64,000 bases of DNA from Theristus sp. LFF4_11. Lineage: Eukaryota > Nematoda > Chromadorea > Monhysterida > Xyalidae. Positions 46,901 to 60,944 of this stretch are shown here, piece after piece. Numbering within the stretch: the stretch's first letter is position 1; every line of letters begins with the position of its first letter. The stretch is from assembly GCA_030248135.1 (NCBI GenBank), contig JASANC010003970.1, forward strand, positions 48,205 through 112,204, read 5' to 3'. Below the pieces are notes generated by a model. The model was given only the letters and a program-made list of their open reading frames with translations, was not told where the DNA came from and did not search any database. The translations under genes and the position numbers were made by a program.

Positions 46901-47619
46901 ATCGCAATTGGCGCATGAGGTCGCTTTTTCGTTGACGGTCTCGACAAGAAATTTCACGACATCATCGACTGGCAAGACACCGGGAGACACCGCGGGTGAG
47001 CAGACAGGCGCATCGGTGGGCGGGCTCGTTGCGTTCGCAATCGAGGGCAACTCGCATTGGCGGCCGCACAGTGGGCAGCGGACGGCGTTGTTCTGGAAAA
47101 GAAATCACCAAATATGGAAATAAAATCTCTTATTTGAGCGATAGCTTGCTGAATTTTCGCTTGGCCAACAACATGACATGAACAAGGAAAGCAGCAACGA
47201 CGTGGGTCTCTTCGAATAAAACAATCTCATTGACTCTTTTATGATTGACAGATTATAACTGGAATGAATAGGAAAACGGGTTAAAACCAACGTCTTATGG
47301 CACACGCACACAAAAAAGTCGGACGATTTGATTACTTAATTAACGTGAAATGGTTGCGAAACAATAAAATCATGTGCATGAACACTTCGCAATTCATTCC
47401 AAGAAAACTCTCTCAAAACACCGCGCGCACCTTCACGGTGACGCATTTCCGACAGAACACATGCGCGCACACGGGCAGTGTCACCGGCTCCTGAAGTTGA
47501 CCATGACAAAGCACACAATCCAACGGGTTCCACTGCCATTGCACCACACCCGAACTTGGCTCGACAACAATTCGCGAATCGTGCAGTAGATCACCCAATT
47601 CGGCCGAAGCGCCGGACAT
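34978..47619 (-). CDS. RNF207: RNF207-like RING/B-box protein with long C-terminal extension
   Basis: Vertebrate RNF207 is a RING/B-box/coiled-coil protein linked to cardiac hERG channel regulation; its role here is unknown. Exons: 47619-47431, 47092-46898, 42448-42210, 41844-41760, 41403-41281, 40948-40784, 40428-40121, 39725-39593, 39365-39222, 39057-38908, 38525-38310, 37927-37786, 37432-37276, 37030-36652, 36312-35961, 35589-35444, 35157-34978. All phases agree, giving 1,100 aa. RING C3HC4: Cys36, Cys39, Cys51, His53, Cys56, Cys59, Cys69, Cys72. The B-box spans about residues 123-165 (CANCDH, CETC, CHAC, HQARMFASHRIV), then LVLFSTDAKRLVCVKCF. Later family matches: LLPNVQLYLLAASIF, DFKDEFARALEPYLG, ENTIHFEVQTLKSI, QQIWQEQLDRVRRQQQIY. 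Human RNF207 is 634 aa; the last six exons (about 450 residues, Lys/Ser/Gln-rich then acidic) have no counterpart I know. They could be a separate gene, but phase continuity argues against that. Intron 2 hosts a receptor gene on the other strand. Confidence 0.93.
37148..37192. repeat. TGTAAAAA simple repeat
   Basis: Four to five copies of ATGTAAAA in an RNF207 intron. Confidence 0.7.
37681..37772. mobile_element. Short palindromic MITE (GCATTCATGAAGCAG family)
   Basis: Arms GCATTCATGGAGCAGTATTT and CACTGCTTCATGAATGCG surround a longer loop than the other copies. It begins 13 bases downstream of the donor of RNF207 exon 37927-37786. Confidence 0.75.
39780..39946. mobile_element. Palindromic mariner-like MITE with TA target duplication
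   Basis: 167-bp element beginning CAGTCGAACTCTAAATTATA and ending in its inverse (ATTTAGAGTTCGACTG), with TA on each side (39778-39779, 39947-39948), the Tc1/mariner signature. Inner arms carry GCATGCGAGCTTTCTGTGCA and its complement. No coding capacity. It lies in an RNF207 intron. Confidence 0.85.
41461..41707 (+). mobile_element. tRNA-derived SINE, copy 2
   Basis: The A box TGGCGTAGCGGTAGAAA (41470) and B box GGGTTCGAACCTC define a tRNA-like head of about 67 nt. A body shared with the 20.7-kb copy (ACATCTAATGGTCTATTCCC, GGCTCGGGGCAGTATTGCCC, GGAGTTTGGTACCTTCGGG) and an AATTAAATT-rich tail follow. Inserted in the RNF207 intron between exons 41844-41760 and 41403-41281. The head does not close a proper acceptor stem, so I do not call a functional tRNA. 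Confidence 0.88.
41867..42180. repeat. Minisatellite, about 27-30 bp AT-rich unit
   Basis: About ten copies of a unit like GTAATGTTAATAGTAACTAG plus CAGTAGTA fill the RNF207 intron between exons 42448-42210 and 41844-41760. Confidence 0.85.
42515..42605. mobile_element. Diverged MITE remnant (CACGTCACG family)
   Basis: GTCCATTTAGTCGACCGTAT and GGCGCGTCACGTCACGTTG resemble the core of the palindrome at 13955-14028. Ends are eroded. Confidence 0.35.
42993..43456. mobile_element. G-rich TIR element with G-quadruplex potential
   Basis: Terminal repeats ATACCGTATTACCCCCAATA and (complement of right end) ATACCGTATTACCCCCATTA. Subterminal blocks of GGGGGTTTATTGGTGGG-type repeats occur on both sides. 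The middle (43130-43320) is ordinary mixed sequence. No target duplication could be fixed. It lies in RNF207 intron 2, upstream of the nested receptor gene, so it could sit in that gene's promoter region. Confidence 0.75.
43796..46109 (+). CDS. Seven-transmembrane GPCR, nematode chemoreceptor-like
   Basis: Predicted plasma-membrane receptor; ligand unknown. Exons 43796-43982, 44186-44314, 44683-45017, 45260-45352, 45481-45642 and 45897-46109 keep phase and give 372 aa. TM1 is about residues 20-50; TM2 contains LVIADTLNVFAF with the conserved Asp. TM3 runs from DCFQFGFTG to a DRY-like SVDRLMQLAKP. TM4 contains AYFLVGLTYAHG; TM5 YGIGQLSSVVIFAFAMLLYR; TM6 LANCILVVVPATIAIVLM; TM7 has an NPxxY-like NILNPLYNVW. 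The third loop carries a poly-Asn tract. Overall shape, including LLLPWNFIWTYFHS, resembles nematode serpentine receptors (Srsx-like) and, more broadly, rhodopsin-family GPCRs; subfamily unproven. The exon 2 donor was chosen by phase. The whole gene lies in RNF207 intron 2 on the opposite strand. Confidence 0.88.
44040..44100. mobile_element. Single arm of CAGTCGAAC mariner-like MITE
   Basis: TACAGTCGAACCCTATAGGC followed by AATTAGCTGATT matches the left arm of the 39.8-kb element, including the flanking TA. No right arm is visible. It lies in the first receptor intron. Confidence 0.5.
44581..44670. mobile_element. Short palindromic MITE (GCATTCATGAAGCAG family)
   Basis: Arms GGGGCATTCATGAAGACA and ACTGCTTTATGAATGCTGC with the TACGCGTCACTAAATA core. 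It ends only about 12 bases before receptor exon 3 (44683), so it may supply part of the acceptor's upstream sequence. Confidence 0.75.
46190..46356. mobile_element. Palindromic MITE (CCAATCAGCT family)
   Basis: Arms TCTAACTCTATAACATATCC and (complement of the right end) GTCTAACTCTATAACATCCA. Internally GTTGATCACGTGATGCATGC mirrors GCATGCATCAACCAATCAG. It lies 80 bp downstream of the receptor stop codon. Confidence 0.8.
46395..46465. mobile_element. Diverged MITE remnant (AAGGCCCGTTCA family)
   Basis: GACGTGTCGTGCCGTTCCTG and GTTAGTATGAACGGGACGTT resemble the element at 13955-14028. Confidence 0.4.
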
Positions 47620-48474
47620 TCTAAGAAATCATGATTGATGATGGTAAAAATGCGGTGGAACATAAAAAACAAAAAACTGCTCTCAAGTTTAATGTTGCAA
47701 CAGTGAGTCAAGCTAGACAACGTCCAGCTTTATAAAAACCAATCAGAATTTTTTGCAAAGCTGCAAACGTTTGCAAGTTTTCACTTTTTTTGATAGAGTT
47801 GTTGTTCAGAAAGTTCGAGTTGAATCAGAATGTAAAAGCTGAATGCAAATAATGTGAATCCACAATGAATACTGCTGTATGCGAAAAATATACTGCTTCT
47901 GACTCATCATTCAAAACAAAAAATAAAATCGCCCCAAAGAAACCATCCGATAAAAACACGGTAATATACCCACCACCATTGGTGGGATGAATGAAAAACC
48001 AGCATAGAATTCGCGAAACTAAACTTCCCAAAACACTTGAGCAGTTTCATTTTCCAAGACAAACATTTTACAACACAACCACAATTAAAAGACAAACATC
48101 AAATTTAGTGTTAAATTTGTGCTACAACATAAAAACTTTTCGAATTTGAGAAACATTAGAAATCAAACATGCAAAATACGATTTTACGACTAAAATGCTT
48201 CGACTGGAATAAGCTGACCCGAAAAGTAAGACTAGTGAAAGTCCTAAATTGTTCGTTCCAAAAACAAGGAAATACGGAAATACACTGCAACATGCAAAAA
48301 ATCAAACGAATGACAAACCCCGAACAGTTGGAATTCCGAAAGTTCACAGCTAAAGCTGGGTGTGAATCAACCCTAGCAGAATGATAGTAAAAACGAACAA
48401 TCAGTTTACCACAACAAAATAAATATGCGTGGCTGAAATCTTTCACAGCATAACTAAAATTCAGCATGAAAAAC
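47620..48474. other. Intergenic, RNF207 start to GOT2 stop
   Basis: AT-rich sequence with no exon recognised on either strand. It should contain the RNF207 promoter and the GOT2 3' UTR. No repeat family noted. Confidence 0.6.
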
Positions 48475-51985
<3,511 letters not shown>

Positions 51986-52952
51986 GCACTGGAAGTGTAA
52001 ATCAAAAGAAACTTATTGCATTTTGGTTAACTGATTGGCCACAACCAGCTGGAGCAAGCAACCAATCAGCACACCAGTAGAATGCACAACCTACAGTTTT
52101 GACTGTATTGAAAGCCAGTAGCAATTATCGCAAAAAATTCACTCACGCACAACGTGCACTGCCTCCATTTCGGACGCAATGCGAAGCGAGCAATCGACTA
52201 TGTCGCGACAGCATCTGTTACAATCGCAGTGTCACAGTTCCAGAAACATTGCAAAACAATACACAACGAAATCCTCCAAATGTCCTGACAAAACAGCTTT
52301 CTTTTGTCTTGTCAGACGTGAAACAACGTGCACAGAACAAAAGACGGGATACGAGAATACCGAATTTCGAGAATGAACCCGTTTATTCAGTGACATCGTT
52401 TCAACAGGCATGGCAACAAAAACAAGCGAATCAACAAATGAAACAAAAAACCGAAACAATGACAACCAACAAAACTAACAAATAAAAGTAAAAATAAACT
52501 GATGATAACACACATTCTACCTCGTGAATATTACAATGGCATAAAGCTGCAAACTATATTGTTACAATACTGAGCAGTTAGCAGATAAACAAGAAAGCCA
52601 CGTGGCGTTTCCGTTGGTTGGAGGTGAAATCAACATCCTTGAGATCAAGACATTTCTATTTGCGTTATCAGAATTTCAGAGCCGAATCCGCAATCAAGTA
52701 AGCGAACCCACTCTTGGCGTTTTGCATTAACATAGCAACACAGAGCCAGTTTCATCCACGTAGTACTTTATAAAGCGTGGCTTGAATGCCGCTGTTCCTC
52801 TCCCATGGCGAGGCGGGCATTGGTCAATCCAATCGAGTCCAAAAGCATCGGCGTTTTGGCACATTCGAGTGTCCGAAATCGCTGAGGTCGATAATGTTGA
52901 GGGAGGGCCGTGCCGTGCGCTCCAAACGAAAATCAAAACAAAAACCAAACGA
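51986..52952. other. Intergenic, GOT2 start to hypothetical gene stop
   Basis: No exon recognised. A decayed MITE arm pair (CTGATTGGCCACAACC and AACCAATCAGCACACC, 52031-52070) lies just upstream of the GOT2 start. The GOT2 promoter must lie here. Confidence 0.55.
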
Positions 52953-55855
52953 TCACTGGTCGTGTTGGTGATCGCGGTCATGGATCACCGTGTATTTCGA
53001 CATGAATCCGAGCAGCAGAATCTGCAGCACCAGGACGAGCGCACAGCAGAGACAGACCGCAAACGCGTAGTAATAGCCGTGTTGCTGGGCGACGTACACG
53101 GCGATGATGGCGAGCGCGGCCACCTGCAGTGACGTCACGACACGCACGTGCGTTTGACTGAACAGCACCTGCGGAGAAGAATCAACCAAGTGGCAGGATG
53201 ATGGATGGTTCGGCATGGTTCTGCATTTCCGCCCGGCCAACATCATATGCAGAAGAGCGGTGGCCTCATCATCAGTGATGTGCCGCTCTTGAACCACTTG
53301 AGATAAAAAAAAACTTGTGCAATAGCTTATTCGCAGAAAATATGGTTGTTACATGGAAAAAAACCAAAAATAAAACAGAAACTTTTTATTTTCAAATTCT
53401 CACAATTCCTAAATTCAAGCATGCCAATCAAGCAAATTGCACCGACCATAATGCCGGGCAGCGCGTACGTGACGACAATAGCAAATGTGCCCTGCATGAG
53501 ACGCCGCTGATGCAACAGCGACATGTCGTCAGCGACCGGCCCGACGCGGCCTAAAGTCACCGAAACGGAGCGAATCAGTCGATCGACGCCCGTGTCGCCG
53601 GCGGCCACACCGCCGACAATCGGCGACTCTGCCGGATCGACCGTGTATCGATCGACGACGTCGTCTCTTGACGCGGACGACGCCCGATCGTACAGGTCGT
53701 ACCGACAGACGTGCGCTAGACGCTGAAACGTGAAAACTTGTGCACCGTTGGTTGGAGCCAACAGAGTTGTTTCCTTAGGTATCATCAATTTTTTTAGGTT
53801 CTGCGACTCATTGCGTGTGCAGACATAGAAACGAAACTAGCTTCTTTATCTGGCAATTCAAAATCGCCTTAGTGACTCGGAGCTATTCAGGGCTTCGGAT
53901 CACTTTGCCAATTTTGGATTCGGCCCACGTCGTGCATGAAAACTGTTTACCTATGCGCACATTGAGTCTCAGGACTAAAATAAAAGATCATATGTAACGG
54001 GAATGGACTATATAATAAAATCATATAATACAAAAGTGAGCTCCTTCATGCGAGGCATCATTAGCAATCAGGGTGATCAGATGAATTTACTGCCAGTTGC
54101 CACGACACAAAACGCGCAAAACGAATGCAAAGACAGACGCGACCTCAGCAGCTTCAAAACGAACGAACGAAGAACACGATTGCCGGGTCGAAGTGTCGAA
54201 CAACCAAAATTCTTCCATATAATACCAGGGTGACACGTCAACTCCGGCCCACGCATTTCCGGCCCACGCATTAGCGTCCCGACATTTCCGGCCCACCCAT
54301 TACCGTCCCACCCGTTACCGGCCCGACATTTCCGGCCCACTAATTTCCGGCCCGCCCATTACCGGCCCACCCCAATAATCAGTTCTTCCTTCGCTGTTTT
54401 TCGCCACGGACAACGAAAATGAACTAAAACCGCACTCTAAACAGTACTGCCTGCTCACCGACATGCTTTCAACAAAAATACTTAATTTTTTTATTTCAGT
54501 TTTTGTTTTCGTTTCGCTCCGATTTGTTCATGACATTGGAAAAAAGTTTCAGTTTGAATTTCGTCGATGAATCAGCTGATGTGTTTTTATTTATTGCTCT
54601 GTTCCGTGTGTGCTTGTATGCCAGTATCTGCTCGTCGATCTTTCGCCTGAAAATAAAAATTGTCAAAAAAATCTGTCAATAACAAAGTTCACACAAAATT
54701 CTGGGCCAAAAATTATGTCAGTTACATTTTTTGGGAAGAGCCTTTTCAACCCATTTTCAGAAGAAAGTAGTTTTGATGAATAAAAATTACTTTTTTAATT
54801 GATTAAAAACAATAATTGAAAACATCCGATTAAAAAAAGAAATTAAAAAATGCGAACCCCAATTCAAAGTGTTACCGCCTGCAAAACTGAGTGAGTTTCT
54901 TAATGAAATATAGCGGTGGGTGGCGGTTGAAGTCACTGGAAGCGAATTATTGGGCTGGGCCGGTAATGGGTGGGCCGGAAATGAGTGGGCCGGAAATGGA
55001 TGGGACGCAGATAAACGGGGCCGGTAATGGGTGGGCCGGAAATGGATGGGCCGGTAATGAGTGGGCCGGAAATGGTGGGCCGGAAACGCGTGGGCCGGAA
55101 ATAACGGGACGCAAATGAACGCACGCCAATACCAGAGACCGACCTTGAGTTTGTCAACATTATCGCACTGTTTCGGCGGTGTCTTTCGCGCGAACTCGGA
55201 CGCGGCCGCCGCCATTAGCCTCCGGACGCTCTCGACCAAAACGAACGCCACCGTCGCTCGGTTGCATTCGATCGTCAAGTCGACGTTCTCCGTTCCGACG
55301 CCGTCGTCGCAGACGCTCAGCCGCGCGAGCACATTCGCGATGCACGTCGACATTCGGTCACATTTGTCATCGCCCGCATCATCCGCGTTTTCAGTGATCA
55401 TCTTACGCCTGTCGTTGCTGTTGTCATTCGTTTTTGGATCGTTCACTGATTTTGGCGCCGCCGCCGCCAGATGAAGACACGAGTCGAATATTGACGACAT
55501 GATCTGAACGAACATGATGAGACAGCCTGAATTTGTTCCTTCCTCGCCATGCGGGTATTTTTTCACTAAAAGCAATTCTGAATTAACTGAAAAAACATAA
55601 AAACACCAACCAACTGTTTTTATATGCTCGCTCAGCTCTTTCTTAAGTTTCTCCTCATCTCCAACTTCAAACGAACGACAGTCAGGAAATATTTTGGGTC
55701 ACATGCAAATTGAGACTGAAACAAATCAAAACCTGTTTATCAGAATCAGTTGGATCGCACGGTTCGGGCGGTTCGCCGACGTCGCCGCCAATAATTTTTT
55801 GGCAGTCGCAAAACCGTGCACTGAGCATTAGCAGCGCAAAAATTAATGAAAACAT
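52953..55855 (-). CDS. Hypothetical secretory/membrane protein, possible frameshift
   Basis: I do not recognise this gene. Candidate exons: 55855-55733, about 55715-55613, 55586-55144, 53722-53447, 53168-52953. Exon 1 encodes a clear signal peptide (MFSLIFALLMLSARFCDC). Exon 2 reads FACDPKYF in one frame and DCRSFEVGDEEKLKKELSEH in the next, so a one-base deletion near 55688-55695 (homopolymer) is suspected. Exon 3 has a hydrophobic MFVQIMSSIF segment and a Ser/Asp/Lys-rich stretch with scattered cysteines. Exons 4-5 encode hydrophobic helices: GTFAIVVTYALPGIM, VTSLQVAALAIIAVYVA and YYYAFAVCLCCALVLVLQIL. The last two weakly recall ninjurin spacing, but I do not claim membership. Phases of exons 3-5 are compatible, yet exons 1-3 and 4-5 could be two genes; the 1.4-kb intron between them holds a foldback element. 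Confidence 0.5.
54229..55127. mobile_element. Foldback element with minisatellite arms and 8-bp TSD
   Basis: Left arm (54240-54375) is a run of TTCCGGCCCACNNA-type 13-14-bp units; right arm (54950-55115) is the same minisatellite in reverse complement (GTGGGCCGGAAATGG). The middle is unrelated AT-rich DNA. A perfect 8-bp duplication AATACCAG lies outside both ends (54221-54228 and 55128-55135). The right TSD begins eight bases inside the intron that starts at 55143, next to exon 55586-55144. Confidence 0.82.
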
Positions 55856-56990
55856 TGCTTATCTGATCCACTGCCACTTTGTGCGCATCGACAAAAAATG
55901 CTGACAAAGTTGAAGACAAAATACGCAGTCATGAGTTTGATTCTCGCTAGTTATTTTATTTGTTAATGCATCGTATCACTACTTTTGTACGATAAACGTT
56001 GAAACTTGAAACTTGAACTTGAAGTTATCAATCACGAAAACTGTCACACACGACGAAACATTAACAAATAAAATACCGTAACTAGCGAGAATCAAACTCA
56101 TGATTGCCCGATCAAAACTGTTCAAAACAAAACAGATAATCCACTTCATCGACGATACGAATACGAATTCAAATTGCCGCACAATCTCAGTGCACAAGAC
56201 GAAACTCGACTGGCTTCTGAAGTTTCTGACGTATTAACAAAAGAAATCCTGTAAGAACACAAAAGGATTAGCAACGGAACACCACAAACATTTTCCGACC
56301 ACAAGCAGGGCTATGTTGGCAAGTTCAGAAAGAGTTGAAATGAAAGGGGACATTGAACACAATGCAATTGTTTGTTTGTTTTTTTAAAGCAAGAATGTTC
56401 AATGGACCTGAGATCAATTTATCAATTCGCAAAGTTTTTCTCAATGGGAAAGGAAGAGCAACGGAGAGCGGCATCCCCAGGTCCACGGAAATCAACTTGT
56501 TTTGAAAAAAGTTCAAAATTCAAATTCTCAGAATCTCAGCTCAGTCAGTTCATCGTGTTTTGTTCGTGTGGTGGTGAATGCGTGAATATTGATTGTTTCA
56601 TTGTATTTTGTACTAACGGGTATTATTACCTATTTCGATGCTTCGGCATCGTATCACTACTTTTGTACGATAAACGTTGAAAGTTGAAAGTTAATTTAAT
56701 TTGGTTTTCAGTCAAACATTTAATTACGCACAGTTTGGTCGCAGTAGTAATGCATCATTGTTAAAAATACTGCATCAGCAATTCTGCAGTTCCGTTCCGG
56801 ATTCCGGTGCTCCGCTCCGATTGGTTTACATTCTTAAAAGTGATTTTTTTGATTTCTGATCAGCAGAGGTTGCTTGCAATGAGTCGTTGTTGGTTCCTAT
56901 CCTTCCTAATCCTAAGCCAAGCCTTTTTGATAAGGTAAAAATGATCAATTTAGTTTTTGCATTTTTTCTTTCCTGTGTTATTGGGCAGAG
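55856..56990. other. Mostly non-coding stretch left of the transposon stack
   Basis: AT-rich with no gene I can name. A local inverted repeat was noticed: GATTCTCGCTAGTTATTTTATTTGTTAATG-like sequence near 55930-55975 recurs as its complement at about 56056-56100. TACTTTTGTACGATAAACGTTGAAA occurs at 55980 and again at 56656. A possible internal exon is noted separately at 56867-56935. Confidence 0.5.
56867..56935 (+). CDS. Possible single internal exon, unrecognised
   Basis: The acceptor-like TTTCTGATCAGCAG is followed by an open frame reading VACNESLLVPILPNPKPSLFDK and then a GTAAAAATG donor. Another frame of the same bases encodes MSRCWFLSFLILSQAFLIR, which resembles a signal peptide, so it could instead be a first exon. 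No neighbouring exon was found; weak evidence. Confidence 0.2.
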
Positions 56991-57196
56991 GGGGGCCACG
57001 GTGGCCCTCTAGGGTTAGAGGCTTTGAAAAAAAAAAATTTTTTTCGTTTTTTTTAAATTTGGATTTTTTTTCAAACTTTAAAAAAAGTTTGAAAAATTTT
57101 TCTTCTACTTTGCTCTGAAAATTCGATTTATGGCATAATTTTTTGAAAGTTCAAACCAAATTTTCTTCCCAACTTCTTTGTGTGCTTAGGTACATG

Positions 57197-58101
57197 TAGG
57201 GTTAGGGGCTTTGAAAAAAATTTTTTTTTTATTTTTTTTTCGTTTTTTTTTTATAAATTTGGATTTTTTTTTCAAACTTAAAAAAAAATTGAAAAATTTT
57301 TCTTTTACTTTGCTCTGAAAATTCGATTTATGGCAATTTTTAGCGTTGAAATGACTTAACTGAATTGAAATATCGTTTCAGAAATCGTTTTCTTGCAACT
57401 TAGAACATGTTTTTTCAGTCGGTAGGCCATGAGATGAACATGATATCTTGTTGATTGGCGTACGTTATAGGTCTACAATGGAGTTGTGCGATATATTGTT
57501 AAACAATTGGAGCGGGGATGTTGGTTAATACCACATCACACGACCGTTTTTCAGATACCCGATAATATGGCCACATGTTAAAACTTGCGTGCTGAGCTAA
57601 ACTAACGTGTTAAACTTGCGTCTGTCAGTTGCCCGCAACGTGATCGCGAAATCATGGTACGTGTTTTCGATACGATGATTTGAAGAGTGGGCTCTCGCCA
57701 TGTGGCAGATAGCATAGCTGGTTGAACCTGAAAGTAAGTGTCTTGGGGGGGGCGACCGGGTCGACAGGGGTTGCCGACTTAGCTACAGCAAACAGGAATT
57801 TTTGAACACAGTCAAATTTTGGTAATTTTCTAAAGAGGAACAACTAAGAACGGTTCAATATTCAAGTACACGTCGAAAATTGTCCTGTTTTACTGTTGAA
57901 AATGCAACTTTCCCTCTATGAAATTGACATAATTTCAATAAAACACGATTTTCGCTCTTATAGTTTTCCGGATCGTTCTGAAAATAGTCTAGATGAACTG
58001 AGCTCGACGAGACGCTTCGAACAAACCTAACTTGTAAAAAAAATTTAAAAAATTTTTTTTTTATTTAAAAAAAAATCCGGATTTTTTTTCTCCTAACCCT
58101 A
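57197..58101. mobile_element. hAT-like element A1, 905 bp
   Basis: Same family as A0 (TAGGGTTAGGGGCTTTGAAA ... CCTAACCCTA) and inserted into it. Perfect 8-bp TSD GGTACATG at 57189-57196 and 58102-58109. The uninterrupted site reads GGTAAATG in copy A2. Confidence 0.9.
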
Positions 58102-58259
58102 GGTACATGTCATTATTTGGTCATTTTGACCGACGTACTCCATGTTTTTCGATTTGGATGACTTCTAGAGTCAATTTTTAGCGTTGAAATGACTTAACTG
58201 AATTGAAATATCGTTTCAGAAATCGTTTTCTTCAGTACCGTGGGCGGGGGGTGGGGGGT

Positions 58260-58997
58260 AGGGTTGTTAAACAAAAATGAAAATTTTTTTTTTTAAAAAA
58301 AAAAGTGATTAAAAAAAAACAAAAATGTCGATTTTTTTTTTTAAAAAAAAAAAATTCGAAAAATTTTCCTCTAATATGCTCTGAAAACCTCAATTTTGGC
58401 ACAATTTTTCGAAAGTTCAACAAAAATTTTCTTTGATTATACCTCGTAAAACCTTTAGCAGTCGATTTTGGACCGTTTTACCGACTGATTTTAGGCTTCG
58501 ACAACATCTGCGATGAAGTTTTTGAGCGTCCCAAAGCTTAGCCTACCATTTCCGATGCAGATAAGGTGACGATTAGCCTCGCAGAGCGTCCGATTGTGCT
58601 CGCTGCACCGTTTGCAAGCGCTACGTTGTCTGGTTGCTGCTTCGTGTCGTGTCGTCGCGAAACCATCAGAAGAATTGATCGAATTTCAAGGCGGTATGTT
58701 TGTCTTCACTTCAGCATTAGCTTAGCTGGGGACAATTAGTGACGTTTTGGAGGTCAAAACACAAGAAGAGGCATGGTGACGGTTTGGAAAAGGGGTAATT
58801 GAGGTCACCAAAACAAAATCTGCAAAGTTCCGCCATACGGGTGTCATTCGGGAGGCGCTTGCATATCATATGTGGTTCTTCGGACTCCCTGATTGATTTA
58901 GCACAACTTTGATTTTTGAAATTTTTTTTTAAAAAAAAAAATTTTTTTTTTAAAAAAAAAAACAAAAATGACGATTTTTGTTTTTTTAACAACCCTA
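58260..58997. mobile_element. hAT-like element B1, 738 bp
   Basis: Ends TAGGGTTGTTAAACAAAAAT and (complement) TAGGGTTGTTAAAAAAACAA. Perfect 8-bp TSD GTGGGGGG at 58252-58259 and 58998-59005. Inserted in D. The interior shares a long stretch with B2 and B3, including TTAGCTTAGCTGGGGACAAT. The minus-strand open frame over its right half recurs in all copies and looks like shared element sequence rather than a gene. Confidence 0.9.
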
Positions 58998-59379
58998 GTG
59001 GGGGGGGGTACACGGTACACCCCCCCCAGAGCACCAGAGACCGTCGGGGGTGGGGGGTGGGGGGGGGCACCGTGCCACCCCCCTAAAACCGGGCACCCCC
59101 CCCCCCATCGGACCCCCCCTCGAAAATTTGGCCGACACCCCCCCCCACACCCCCCATGAAATTTTGTCTGGCGGAGACCCCCCCCCCCAAAATTTTCTGC
59201 ACTCCCTAAATTTTTTTTCGAAAATCATGATTTTTTGTCTATAAAGTCTATAATATAAGCTGAATATATGATAACTTGACCATCTTCATTGTAATTTCAA
59301 AGATTTTGCAGCTAAATTTAGCGTTTTTCCTTTAAAATTTAAGCGAAAAAATTTCATGGGGGGGGTGGGGGGGTGGACC

Positions 59380-60856
59380 TAGAGATGTAAGGGTCAAAAA
59401 AAAAAATTTTTTTTTAATTTTTTTTTAAAAAAAAAGTAAAAAAATGAGCATTTTTTTTATTTTTTTTATTAAAAATTTTTGAAATTTTTTCTTTAATGTG
59501 CCCTGAAAATGCCGTTTTTGGCATAATTTTTCGAAAGTTCAACAAAAATTTTCTTTGACTTTACCTTGTCACTTAGTCTTCAACGCTGCAGGTGGTATTC
59601 TGGATTGATTTATCGACTGTTTTCAGCCTTGGTGAGTGATGATCGACTCGCGCATTGAAGTACTTGAGCGTCGCAAAGGCTAGTTCAACAAATTCCGATG
59701 TCGCTAAGGTGAGATAGAAGCAGAGAACTCACATTTACGCATCGTTTTTCAGGATCTCGAAAGGTCGAAATTGCACTGGCTGCCACTGCAAGCGTAACTT
59801 CGTTGGTTGCTCGTTGCTGTTTCGCCTCGTGTCGTCAGCATGATCACACCGGTTTGTTGTTAAACTTGTTTCCGTGTTATTTGAGGTGAATTGAGAGGCA
59901 AAACACGAGACGTGATTAGGGTTGTTAAAAAAAACAAAAATCGTCATTTTTGTTTAAAAAAAAAAAAATTTTAAAAAAAAATTTCAAAAATCAAAGTTGT
60001 GCTAAATCAATCAGGGAGTCCGAAGAACCACATATGATATGCAAGCGCCTCCCGAATGACTCCCGTATGGCGGAACTTTGCAGATTTTGTTTTGGTGACC
60101 TCAATTACCCCTTTTCCAAACCGTCACCATGCCTCTTCTTGTGTTTTGACCTCCAAAACGTCACTAATTATCCCCAGCTAAGCTAATGCTAAAGTGAAGA
60201 CAAACATACCGCCTTGAAATTCGATCAATTCTTCTGATGGTGTCGCGACGACACGACACGAAGCAGCAACCAGACAACGTAGCGCTTGCAAACGGAGCAG
60301 CGAGCACAATCGGACGCTCTGCGAGGCGAATCGTCACCTTATCTGCATCGGAAATGGTAGGCTAAGCTTTGGGACGCTCAAAAACTTCATCGCAGATGTT
60401 GTCGAAGCCTAAAATCAGTCGGTAAAACGGCCCAAAATCGACTGCTAAAGGTTTTACGAGGTATAATCAAAGAAAATTTTTGTTGAACTTTCGAAAAATT
60501 GTGCCAAAATTGAGGTTTTCAGAGCATATTAGAGGAAAATTTTTCGAATTTTTTTTTTTTAAAATCGGCATTTTTGTTTTTTTTAATCACTTTTTTTAAA
60601 AAAAAAAATTTCATTTTTGTTTAACAACCCTAGACGTGATGTCGTCGGTGGGAAAATGGGGTCGCCGAAACCAAGTCTGAAATTTTCACCCTCCTCCCAT
60701 ATGAGTGGGGGTCATATGGTAAGTCGGTGGCTCCTCAGATGGTGATATTCGGACTCCCTGAAAAATTCTGAACAACTTTCATAAAAAAAAATTAAAAAAA
60801 ATTTTTTTTTTTTAAAAGGAAAAAAAATAGAAAATTTTTTTTTCTTGACATCTCTA
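59380..60856. mobile_element. hAT-like element C, 1.48 kb including B2
   Basis: Ends TAGAGATGTAAGGGTCAAAA and (complement) TAGAGATGTCAAGAAAAAAA. Perfect 8-bp TSD GGTGGACC at 59372-59379 and 60857-60864. Inserted in D and itself split by B2. Confidence 0.88.
59917..60632. mobile_element. hAT-like element B2, 716 bp, inverted
   Basis: B-family copy in opposite orientation to B1 and B3. Perfect 8-bp TSD GACGTGAT at 59909-59916 and 60633-60640. Inserted in element C, making it the deepest insertion: A0, then D, then C, then B2. Confidence 0.9.
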
Positions 60857-60944
60857 GGTGGACCCCCCCACAGAAAATTTTGAAAAAATGCACCCCCCCC
60901 CATGGGACCCCCCTGGGGGGGTCCCACGTTACCATAGGTTGGAC

